From Gonocerus acuteangulatus (lineage: Eukaryota; Arthropoda; Insecta; Hemiptera; Coreidae): a stretch of 64,000 bases of DNA. The stretch lies in NCBI GenBank assembly GCA_946811695.1, contig OX328124.1, positions 100,374,998 to 100,438,997 of the forward strand, in the 5' to 3' direction. This document shows, one piece after another, positions 10,840-21,138 of the stretch. The notes beneath the pieces were generated by a model, which saw nothing but the letters and a program-made list of their open reading frames with translations, made no database searches and was not told the DNA's origin. The position numbers and the translations under genes were made by a program. Within the stretch, counting starts at the first letter, position 1. The number at the start of each line of letters is the position of its first letter.

Positions 10840-11717
10840 CAAGAGCTGGTAACGCACGCTTCATGAAGTGTTTTATGCACCATGAAATTTTGCTATGGTG
10901 CATCTCATGGGTAGATACAGGTAAGAAGGTAAGTATGTGTTGGCTAGACTTACCGTGGAACACCAGGTACTTCGAATAGGGGAAAGATGCAAACAAAAAT
11001 TATTGCCCAAAAATAGTGTTACATTCAGAAGCCAACTATCGTTAAGTTAAAAAATATGAAATTAACGCAATTATACAATAAATAGTAAATACGGCAGACA
11101 CGTTTAAGAGGGTTAAAGTGTAAATAAAAAAACCAAAGTAGCTAATTTTAATATTAAATGAAGTGCTTTATTCACGCTGAAATTTTAACTGCGTCTTCAA
11201 TAAACATAATAGAAAATAATTACAAAAGTACCGACACTTTTTGTGGGGTTTAATTATCAGGAAACATGAAAATAAATGTTGCCTACTATAGACTGCAATA
11301 AACTGCGTGGAAGAGTGAGTGAGCGCACCGATCATAAGTACAGTTGTGGTTGTTCTCTGCGCTCTCATTGGTTCTTCCTCACATGTTCTTGCACATCTGT
11401 CCCGGTTTAAATGACAGCGTGAATAAAACACTCATTTAATATTAGAATAAAAACAACTTAGTTTTTTTTTTATTATTTATATATACATGTTATCCCTCTT
11501 AAAAGTGTCTGTCTTATTTATTATTCGTTGTAAAATTGTCTTAATTTTACATAATAAAATAAAACATTGCATCTTCTCCCTACGCGCAGTACCTGGTGTT
11601 CCACGGTAAGTCAAGCCAACACATATTTATCTTCTTATCTATCCAAGAGGTACTTATAGCAAAATTTCAAGGTGCATAAAACACTTCATGAAACGTGCGG
11701 TTGCCAGCTCTTGGGCT
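10840..11717. repeat. Long inverted repeat with ~130-bp arms
   Basis: The left arm, 10,840-10,975, contains CATGAAGTGTTTTATGCACC and CTTACCGTGGAACACCAGGT. The right arm, 11,589-11,717, contains their inverse with scattered mismatches. The ~610-bp spacer includes a separate MITE at 11,147-11,444. This may be a decayed foldback DNA element. No coding is seen. Confidence 0.65.
11147..11444. mobile_element. MITE, ~290 bp, with ~30-bp terminal inverted repeats
   Basis: Both ends carry AATATTAAATGARGTGYTTT followed by ATTCACGCTG, in inverted orientation. The interior is less AT-rich than the flanks. It encodes no transposase. It sits in the spacer of the longer inverted repeat at 10.84-11.72 kb. 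Confidence 0.65.
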
Positions 11718-11719
11718 AT

Positions 11720-12531
11720 CCGTGTTATGGCTTAATGAAATATATTCTCTAAATAAATAACAAAATTATTTTTTGATCATTTTAAATTATGTTGAAGCAA
11801 GAGGTTGTTTTTTATCCAAAAGTCTGAAATTTGCCGTAACCGCTTTTATTGTTGACTTATTATCAAATGTAATTTCATGGTTTTCGCACAATGGCAAAAT
11901 TCAACATTGAAATGAGGCGCTCCTGACCAGAAGGGAGAATTTTATTTTCATTTGAACGTTCGTCTCGTTAATTGGCAGCTCACTGAGTAGTAATTGTAGC
12001 TTGTTAAGTTCGCTTTTGTACAATACAAGAAATCTACATAGAGAAAATCGAGAGTTTCGGTTTAAGCGATAGCTGCGTGGACCAGAAGGGCGAACTCCTG
12101 CATTTTTCTCTACAATTGAATTTGGTTTGCCTCATATCAATGTTGAATTACGGAATTCCATGAAAACCATCAAAACTACATTCATAACTGTCAATAAGTC
12201 AACAATAAAAGGGGCTTATGATGGAAGAATGGATCTGCTGATAAAATCGATAAGGCATACAATGTATGCGGAATGTAACAGAGCGGTGAATTTCATCATT
12301 AGGAATAAATGAGGGACTATCAACTGTCGGTTATTTGCCAGTACATTTCGAATATGGACAACGTGTTTATTTTACAACTGACGAAACACACAAGAAGCAA
12401 CACCGAATACATCAGTTTTGTGCGATACCCTAAAATGATCCTAAATTTTCTAATAAATTATATTAAATGGGCAAATGGTCAAATGATAAAATACAACTTT
12501 TAAGTATTAGAGGCACTAAGACTAGTAAAAT
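11720..12531. other. Unassigned DNA
   Basis: No gene was recognised. CCAGAAGGG occurs twice (near 11,927 and 12,082) in similar surroundings. Two short open frames (12,127-12,312 and 12,309-12,503) resemble no known family. Confidence 0.4.
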
Positions 12532-13125
12532 GTCCGACTCGCAGGAGCTCCGTCATCTTAGCGCAGTTCATATGCTTAGAGCCGTTAGTAGGGGAATGGA
12601 AGCAGTTATTGGTAGGTGTTGATCTTTCGGGAAAAATATAAAAAAAATATTTTTAAAAAGAAGAATGATTTAAGGTGCCACAGTAGGCGGAAATTACTCC
12701 ATCCTCTGTCACAACGATCGCTCTTGGATACACTATAACACTGTTTCACATTTTCTTACCTTGTTTTACTAAAATACTCATTTTACTGTTAAATGCAATA
12801 ACCAATTCTAACGTTAGATAAACAGCGACAAAACCCCGTTCAAAAGAACAAAAGTAACAATTTCGAAGTTTCAAGCACTTATTACTCCGATTGACATCGC
12901 CCCATCGAAAATTGCTTCGAACCCTTTTGTAGAGGTTTTTGTAGGTCCTCGAATGGTTTCTTTCCCCTTACCACGATTTCCTAACCTTTTCGAGATATTT
13001 TAGAAAATATACCATGATCTGAAAACTTTTCATGTTTATTAATAAACAATTTTTTTTCGAGACTTCCTTAATGTAACCAAAATTATAATATCTTACTTTG
13101 GAATTTTAATGGAAATTACTAGAAT
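12532..13125 (+). mobile_element. HINE-1 copy, left part only
   Basis: It starts with GTCCGACTCGCAGGAGCTCC and CTTAGCGCAGTTC, then follows the family interior (TTACCTTGTTTTACTAAAAT; CCGATTGACATCGCC) and fades after about 13,125. The (TA)n and hairpin right end are missing, so it is truncated. Confidence 0.65.
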
Positions 13126-13129
13126 GTAC

Positions 13130-13625
13130 CAGTGTTTTATTTAATCATTTGAGTTTCTGCCTGTTTTATAAAAATCATTTTTTTTTTTCACGGAAATGTG
13201 CTAAATCTAGAAAATAAGATAATATTAAGATATTGAATTAACCTATTTGAAACATATGTCACATTTATTAAAAAATCGAATACAACTCGTTTAAAAATAT
13301 AAAAACCCTATAAGCACTTTATTTCTCCATCTTGAGAGTTATTGCTTTCCTTGACGGAGGTCGAATAAGTACCCAGAGTCAAACTTAAAAGTAGCTAGGC
13401 TCTACATGGTCCTATAAACTTCAGAATAGCTTTTCTCCCTATAAACTTTAAATTAAGACTGTCTTTATTTCTTTTTATAAACTTTGTATCATTGACATTG
13501 CTCTTGGTTTCTACCTTCCCGTTGTAAAGGAAAGTTATGTTCGAAAGAACGGTTACTAAAGTCCTTTTAAAGAACATTTATTACAGCATAGGCCTTTCGT
13601 ACTGTTTTATCTTCAGCACTCTTAA
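13130..13625. other. Unassigned DNA
   Basis: No gene or clear repeat was seen. A 60-codon minus-strand frame at 13,395-13,577 has no recognisable features. Confidence 0.4.
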
Positions 13626-13630
13626 TGTAG

Positions 13631-13748
13631 CTAGTCTAGCTTGGAAGTGCTTTCTGCCTTTCCAAGCTAGACTAGTGATCAGCTAAAGTGATTTAGTTGA
13701 AGTGATCAGAGCTCTGAGGATGAGGCATTTCCTCGAAAGACATATGCT
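13631..13748 (+). repeat. Perfect 15-bp hairpin plus hammerhead-like motif
   Basis: CTAGTCTAGCTTGGA at 13,631-13,645 is exactly inverted at 13,661-13,675 with a 15-nt loop. At 13,714 comes CTGAGGA, then T, a GAGG/CCTC stem and GAAA. This is the core order of a hammerhead ribozyme, but helix I and helix III are weak here. The layout recalls the Penelope-type repeats seen at 46.8 and 53.5 kb. It is likely a decayed copy. Confidence 0.45.
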
Positions 13749-13749
13749 A

Positions 13750-14482
13750 TAATGAAATTTTTTTTATCAACATTCGATTGATACTGATGTCGAACGCCTT
13801 CCTTTAACTTCCTTCTCTCTCAAATGTTCAGGAGCATTTTTCACAGTTTTAACGTTATTCCTCCCTCGTCTAAGAAAACCTGCTAATTACGTCAACTCGA
13901 TTACATTTACACTTTTTGACTTTTTTTAAAATGAGTTCTTTAACTTTTCTTGTATTGGATTTTTCTTTAGTGTCACTACTTCCTAAGAATTATAAACATT
14001 TTGTGTGACTATTATACCTTTTTCTGTAGCTTAGAGATATTTTTAGTATAAATTCCAGGAATAGCTACAGATATTTTTTTTAAGAGAGATTGAGTTGAAG
14101 TTACAGGTTTTAGGGGGGGGGGGGACAATGTGAATTTTAGTTATTGGGTCGTCTCGTAAAAACTTCATAATTTTATTTAATTATTAATTTAATGTCTAAA
14201 ATACAAAAACAATAAAAATGTTCAGCTCAAATGTTAAAAAAAAAACAAACAATAATACCCAAAACCTAAGCAACAGTGATATTTTATTTATTTTTTAAGC
14301 CTAAACTACAAAATATCTAGAAAACAGATAACTTTTTGAATAAAGCAATATTGGCTTAAAATTGTTTGTTTTGTAGAAAACTATCGCCTCGCGATAATTG
14401 TGGGTCCACTTTCCAGTAACCCTGTATATATCGTCGATTAAAATGCTAAGTATGAAATGTGAAAAAAGGCATTTTTCATTTC
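13750..14482. other. Unassigned AT-rich DNA with a poly(G) run
   Basis: No gene was seen. A run of 12 G lies at 14,113-14,124. Confidence 0.45.
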
Positions 14483-14590
14483 AATCTATAGTGATGTACG
14501 TTGTGGCAAACTCTCGAAAATTAAAGAAAAATAATTATCAATTACAGAAGGACAAACTAACGAATGTGCAATAAGTCTAATTAAAATATA
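14483..14590 (+). repeat. Dispersed repeat, inverse copy at 62,985-63,090
   Basis: It contains GTACGTTGTGGCAAACTCTC, GAAAAATAATTATCAATTAC and CGAATGTGCA. The same order appears inverted near the right end of the window, so this is a dispersed element of about 105 bp or more. A (TA)n tract follows at 14,603-14,650. Confidence 0.7.
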
Positions 14591-14600
14591 TAATATGATA

Positions 14601-14602
<2 letters not shown>

Positions 14603-14650
<48 letters not shown>
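14603..14650. repeat. (TA)n microsatellite
   Basis: A pure TA tract. Confidence 0.95.
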
Positions 14651-14654
<4 letters not shown>

Positions 14655-15560
14655 ATCCATAACGTACCAACCACTTTTCACGGAGGTGTAACCACTTTAT
14701 GTACATTAGCATCTGGAGCATCTGAACACCTGGCTATTGATAGAAGGTATTACTTTCTTCCCTGCCAAGTCTCTTTTACAGCCGACGCACAGTGTAACGA
14801 AGTAGTGAGGATTATGGACAAAAATCATTAACCACTAGTTATTTTCAAATAAACATTTTTATCAATTGAAATCAACTCCAAACAAGGTAACAATAGTATA
14901 ATAATGCATACTATACGGCTATAATAATATTAATTGTAAAATTAATAGAAATAATATAGCAGGTAATAATATTTATAGTAACAATACTATAAAATATATT
15001 ATGACTGTAATATATAATGTAGTAATAGTATGGTAGTAAATTATACTTATAGTAATATTGACATAGAATAATAATATTTTGCCATTTTCTATGAAATTAT
15101 AAAGTAATTTCTTCATTACCAGTATTTATATAAGAGTTTTTTCTCTGCGATGAACACGTTCCCACATTTTTTACATATAATATAGGACTAAACTGGCAGT
15201 CTTTTTTATATTTCTTTAGGATCATCCTGGAGATTAAATTGAATCATTTGCCCAAGTATTAATACCGTTTTCTTAGATTTATCCACATTTTTTTTCAAAT
15301 TTGGAAGAAAAAATGATGATGGATCTAAAAATAAAAATTTTTGGAATCGGCAAATTTCGGCAAACTAAATTACCCTCAGTACATTATACTTGAGGTATAC
15401 TTTAAGCTCTAAAAAACTTTAGATGTGTTCAAATGAAGTTTTTTAGTTAAGGTCTATCAACATTTTATACTTATAAAAAATTTCAGAGATCAATGAAGAA
15501 TAATTCAGGATAATTAATAAGGGAGTAATTACCCATAATCAATTATATCAGATAAAAAAA
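14651..15560. other. Unassigned, very AT-rich DNA
   Basis: Many ATA/TAATA-type stretches occur at 14,890-15,080. No gene was recognised. Confidence 0.5.
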
Positions 15561-17051
15561 GTCCGACTCGCAGGAACTGCGTCATCTTAGCGCGGTTCCA
15601 GTTTTTTTTTTTTTTTTTTTTCTTTTTTTTTCTTTTTTTTTTACGGCACATCTACATCTAGGTCATTAGCGCCGACATCCAGGGTGTAGCGAGGAATTTC
15701 ACCAGCGAGCCGTGGGATGATAAAATTCCTGCCGGAGGTTGGGAATCGAACCCACCATCTCCCGCTTATGAATCCAAGGCGCTAGCCATTAGACCACGGG
15801 AGACCCCGGTTCCTGTTCATATCCCTATTCTCATTTTAAAAGCATAGAATAGAAACAGATAATATTTTCCTCGGCCTTTGTTCAAAGGGTTTTATGGCTG
15901 GCTATACCTGGGGTCAGGTCCGCAAGACCCTAGAATCCTCTTCTACCGATACTTCATTTCATACGTTTCAATGAATTGGAAAATATCAAATATTTTCACA
16001 CATTCCTGTGTTCTTTTACTATAGTAATAATTCTACAGATAAAATCAATTCAAAAATAAAATAAAAAAACCAACAGCATAAAGGCAATTGAAAATATTCA
16101 AAAGACGTCAACGAATCTTTTTCTCTTGGCAAGCTATATTTCTAACAATGAATTGTTTTTCTTATTTTGCCTTCTTTGTTTTATTGTAAAATACATTATC
16201 CAACTATAAGCAATTAAAAAATAACAAGGAATAAAAACAGACAAAAAGAACAGTTCGAATAAGCAAAATCAATTACTTTAAAGTTTTAAGCTCTTATTTC
16301 TCCGATTGACATCGCCTAATTAAAACTTTCATCAGAACCTTTTTTGTAGAGCATTTAGTAAGCTTTCTAATGGTATTCTTTCGTTTACCAAATTCTTAAC
16401 CTTTTTCCAGATATTAAGGAAAATATACAAAGTTACCAAAACTTTTTATGTCTGTTAATAAAATATTTTATTCTAACTCTTCCTTAACTCCAAACGTAAC
16501 CAAAATTTCAACATATTAGTTTTAATGAAAGTAGAACATGCAGAAAATGTTTCAACTGAATCCCATGATTCTAAGTACCCAAACCAAAAACGGTATTCAA
16601 AAACTATTTTTCCAATTTTCTCGAAAACGGTTAAAGCTATCGCATTGAAAATGGTTTCATTCGTTTTCCTAGCCCAAGAAGCCTATAAAAAGAGTACTTA
16701 CAAGCTTATGAACTCAAAAACGTAAGCGTTACGATTTTTTCTGCGCGAATTTCGCCCCAAACTCCATCTTCCAGTGGGCGGATTTTGCTGGTTAACGAAC
16801 TTGACCTTTCATATTGGACGACTGATTTTTGTACAAAATTTCATCAAAATCGGACCATTCGTCTTCGAGCTAGAGAGCGAAAAGACAAATATATATATAT
16901 ATATATATATACAAATTTGAACCACCGTTATTTTCGGTCTCTAGGGGTTCTGAAACGCGAAATTTTCTTGTCGGCACTTCCGGATTGTTTCATTGTATCA
17001 ACCTTATAAGCGGGGTTCCTCCCTATGGGGGAGGGAGGAACCGCGCTAAAA
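15561..17051 (+). mobile_element. HINE-1 (Helentron-like) element, full length, with SINE-A inside
   Basis: The left end is GTCCGACTCGCAGGAACTGC then GTCATCTTAGCGCGGTTCC. The right end is GGGTTCCTCCCTATGGGGGA then GGGAGGAACCGCGCTAAAA (17,034-17,051), with a stable hairpin and subterminal inverted repeat. The interior holds the conserved CCGATTGACATCGCCTAAT and CCATCTTCCAGTGGGCGGAT blocks and a (TA)n tract at 16,889-16,911. A SINE-A is inserted 39 nt from the left end. There is no helicase or other coding, so it would move only with proteins supplied in trans. Confidence 0.75.
15600..15806 (-). mobile_element. SINE-A inserted in the HINE-1 left end
   Basis: Its minus strand matches the SINE at 904-1,096: GTCTCCCGTGGTCTAATGGC, GGTTCGATTCCC, the GCACCTGG-like body and a poly(A) tail (T-rich on the plus strand, with C interruptions). 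CGGTTCC at 15,593-15,599 is repeated at 15,807-15,813 and is the probable target duplication. It is younger than its host element. Confidence 0.85.
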
Positions 17052-17803
17052 GGAATAGTTTTGACGTCATTTCCTTCGGATTACTACACACTTAAACACT
17101 ATCCTATCGTCAAAGAGAGAGGCTCAAACTTATTGTTGGTAAGAAACAGGTTTTAAAGACTTTGCCTTGTTTATACTGCTGCTAATGTGTTTGTTGATGA
17201 AAATAAAACTGATATTTATTAGTTTTATACGATTTTAATTCCTTGAATAGTTTCTAAACTTAGCTAGAGGATTAAAAATTATATATAAGAAAACAAAAAT
17301 TTAGATTTTTGTCCATTGGACGTTACACTGTGCGACGGGTTGAAACAATGACCAAGTGGATTATCTCTGGATATTGTCTGAGGAATTCCCCGAGGAAGAA
17401 GGGGGGGGGGTTATCTGAAATTAATGGAAATCGATTTCTTATCAGGAGCCTCTGCCACTTAATAATCCCACTGGAAGTGGACACAAAGAACGTCACGTAT
17501 TGACATCTTGTCTGAATGCGTGCGTCATTGGTGACGAACGGCCTCCTTTCAACCCTCCTGTTAGTTCACCTTGTTACTATGGAAACCGATGTATTTACAC
17601 ATTTTATTATATTTTTCCTACAAAAAAACAACTGCATTTGGGTTTGAACGTGAAGAAAGATAAAGAACTTGGTGAGTGATAGTAATTTCGTTATACGCTT
17701 TAATTATAATTCCTTAATTTAATTTGTACGTAATGTAATAATATTCAACATGAGGTGTACATTTTGAAATAAATCATTCGATCCTCCTTTTTCTCTCACA
17801 CTT
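17052..17803. other. Spacer between two opposed HINE-1 copies
   Basis: The right ends of two HINE-1 copies face each other across these 750 bp. No gene was recognised. A run of 10 G is at 17,401-17,410. A 64-codon open frame (17,309-17,503) has no known match. Confidence 0.5.
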
Positions 17804-17941
17804 TCTTAGCGCGGTTCCTCCCTCCCCCATAGGGAGGAACCCCGCTTATAAGGTTGATACAATGAAACAATCCGGAAGTGCCGACTAGAAAATTTTGCGT
17901 TTCAGAACCCCTAGAGACCGAAAATGATGATGGTTCAAATT

Positions 17942-18000
<59 letters not shown>

Positions 18001-20174
18001 CTGTTCGCTCTCTTGGTCGAAGACCAATGGTCCGATTTTGATGAAATTTGGTGCAAAAATCCGTCGTCCAATTTGAAAGGTCAAGTTCGGTAACCAGCGA
18101 AATCCGCCTACCGGAAGATGGCGTTTGGGGCGAAATTCGCGCAAAAAAAATCGTAACGCTTACGTTTTTGAGTTCATAAGCTTCTAAGTACTCGTTTTAT
18201 ATGACTCCTGGGCTAGGAAAACGAATGAAACCATTTTCAAGGCGATAGCTTTAACCGTTTTCGAGAAAATTCGAAAAATATTTTTTGAATACCGTTTTTG
18301 GTTTGGGTACTTAAAATCATGGGATTCAGTTGAAACGCTTTCTGCATGTTCTACTTTCATCAAAACTAATATGTTGAAATTTTGGTTACGTTTGGAGTTA
18401 TGGAAGGGTTAGAATAAAATATTTTATTAACAGACATAAAAAGTTTTAGTAACTTTGTTTAGTTTCCTTAATATCTCGAAAAAGGTTGAGAATCTTGGTA
18501 ATCGGAAGAATACCATTAGAAAGCTTATTAAATGCTCTAAAAAAAAGGTTCTAATGAAAGTTTTGATTAGGCGATGTCAATCGGAGAAATAAGAGCTTAA
18601 AACTTTAAAGTAATTGATTTCGCTTATTCGAACTGTTCTTTTTGTGTGTTTTTTGTTCCTTGTTATTTTTTAATTGCTTATTGTTGGATAATGTATTTGA
18701 AAATAAAACAGGTTAAGAAAAATAAGAAAAACAATTTAATGTTAGAGATATGGATTCCAAGATATATAGCTTTTCAACTGCCTAGCGTCCTTCCTAGGGA
18801 GGGTTCTTTGTCTTCGATTTTGGTACTTAGAATTATGGGATTCAGTTGAAACATTTTCTGCATGTTCGAATTGTATCAACACTAATATGTTGAAATTTTA
18901 GTTACGTTTGGAGTAAAGGAAGGGTTAGAATAAAATATTTTATTAACAGACAAGAAAAGTTTTGGTAACCTTTTATACTTTCGTTAGTATCTCGAAAACC
19001 GTTGACAATCTTGGGAAGCGAAAGGTTACCATTCGAAAGCTTACTAAATGGTCTAAAAAAAAGGTTCTAAAGAAAGTTTTGAATAAGCGATGTCAATCGG
19101 ATAAATAAGTGCTTTAACTTTGAAGTAATTGATTTCGTTTATTCGAACGGTTCTTTTTGTCTTTGATTTTGGTACTTCGAATTATGGGATTCAGTTGAAA
19201 CATTTTCTGCATGTTCTAATTTCATCAAAACTAGTATGCTGAAAATTTACTTACGTTTGGAGTTAAGGAAGGGTTAAATTAAAATAATTTATTAATAGAG
19301 ATGAAAAGCTTTGGAAACTTCGTATACTTTCCTTAATATCTCGAAAACGGTTGAGAATCTTGGTAAACGGATGGTTACCATTCGAAAGCTTACTAAATGC
19401 TCTAGAAAACAGGTTCTGAAGAAAGTTTTGATTAGGCGATGCCAAACGGAGAAATAAGTACATATAACTTAGAAGTTTGATAAACGATAATTGATTTCGT
19501 TTATTTATACGGTTCTTTTTGTCTGTTTTTATTTCTTGTTATTTTGTTATTGCTTCTAGGAGGAGGATGTATTTCTCAATAAAACAGGGGAATAAATACA
19601 AATTCTTTGAACCTGTAACAGAACTGAAAACGTAAATATTCTCTTTGTAGAGTCAGTCCGGGTCGAGGTAGTAGGCCGGTTCAGGTAGGCTTTTATTGCA
19701 CTTCATAAATCAAGATTCATTGTTCTCATCAAGCATTCTAGGACAGCTGACAGTTACGTTTACCTGTAGGAAGTCATGCAGCCAAATTATATACTAGAAA
19801 TATAATTATATTTTTTGGTTGAATGTGGCCGTAGTTCAATAAAAAATAACACTACTTTCTCATTTTCATGTACAATTTTATTTTGTTTAATTGCATTTAA
19901 AAGTAAAATGGATATGTTTGCACTGCAAGTTAAGTAAATTAGGAATATATTCGTAGAAGAGTCTTCGTAGACCGAAACTTGGGACGGCAGAAAGAGTAAT
20001 TTCTGCTTAGGATAGTTTCATCCCTAGCCGAAAATCATGTTTTTTTTTTTCATATTTGTTTACATTAGGAATGATCCCAACAAAGTAATAACTGTTTCTA
20101 TTCTAAGTCTAAAAAATAACACTAGGGATATGAATGGAACCGCGCTAAGATGACGCAGTTCCTGCGAGTCGGAC
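17804..20174 (-). mobile_element. HINE-1 (Helentron-like) element, long copy with internal triplication
   Basis: The hairpin end TTAGCGCGGTTCCTCCCTCC lies at 17,806 and the left terminus GCAGTTCCTGCGAGTCGGAC ends at 20,174, so the element is on the minus strand relative to the 15.56-kb copy. (TA)n is at 17,943-17,996. The block with TCAGTTGAAACATTTTCTGC and CGATGTCAATCGGA occurs three times (repeats near 18,321, 18,837 and 19,186), which explains the extra length. The first 900 bp match 16.2-17.05 kb in inverse. Confidence 0.75.
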
Positions 20175-20484
20175 TTTTTTCTCCCAAGGGCGTATATAAG
20201 GGTGGGGACTGAGAGGCCCGTACAGTGTTTGTACAAAACGAGTTTAAATCTGACCTAGTAGAAGGAAATTATTTAAAATGTAAAAATTGTTTTTTCTGTC
20301 AGAGCCAGATGACGAATTAGATATACATTTTGGTCAAAGCCCTAAATTCAAGCTGAAGCGATTAAGTGCTGAAATTATTAAAAGTTCATTTGCAAAACTC
20401 ATTCGTCTTTACTCAGAAACGTTTGGTGCCCGGATTGTTTTTTTGGCCGAATTTATCTATATCAGTCCTTCATGAAACTCTTCT

Positions 20485-20494
<10 letters not shown>
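20175..20494. other. Unassigned DNA
   Basis: No gene was recognised. Two short overlapping open frames (20,287-20,475 and 20,366-20,686) have no domain features, and the second is largely (CT)n. Confidence 0.4.

Positions 20495-20555
<61 letters not shown>
20495..20555. repeat. (CT)n microsatellite
   Basis: About 30 CT/TC dinucleotides follow a run of C. Confidence 0.95.
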
Positions 20556-20557
<2 letters not shown>

Positions 20558-20735
20558 ATTTACACTAATCTGCTACTTACGACAGAGTTCACAAAAATAA
20601 TACAGTATTTTGAAAGTACTCGAAGTACAGTGAATGATACTCACAGGAATTGCTTTATGTCAGCAAATTTCTTTATTGTCGCTTGAAAAGCAGGAAATTG
20701 ACAAAGGTAATATAATATATTAAGGGTAATATAAT

Positions 20736-20790
20736 AAATAGCAAGGCGCTTGAAAATAATATTATATTCATTTCAAGCGACTTGCTATTT
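20736..20790. repeat. Hairpin, 20-bp arms
   Basis: AAATAGCAAGGCGCTTGAAA at 20,736-20,755 is inverted at 20,771-20,790 with one mismatch, around a 15-nt AT loop. It could be a very small foldback element. No target duplication was identified. Confidence 0.7.
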
Positions 20791-20934
20791 GGGTTTAGCT
20801 CTTTCCTATTTATAGACAAACTAATTTTTCGAATTAATTACAGATAAATGGTAATATCTACTCCAAGTGAGATTTCGAAGGAAAACTAGAGCTAAGGGTG
20901 CGTTTACACCTGATAGTTATAACAGGATATTTAT

Positions 20935-20987
<53 letters not shown>

Positions 20988-21138
20988 GTTTATTTAAAAT
21001 CTGTACAATTTATATAGTACAATAATTAATTGTGATCGTCTTGCGTACATTCAGTGAATAGTATATGGAAGGAGCCAATCATTATTGGCACTTCCTAATA
21101 TATGCTAACATTTATATTTTCACTGTTTTAAACCGCTG

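Noticed and set aside
11900..12110. Paired CTCF-like sites (CCAGAAGGG twice)
   Set aside because: The match is to a short part of the known core only, and two chance hits are plausible.
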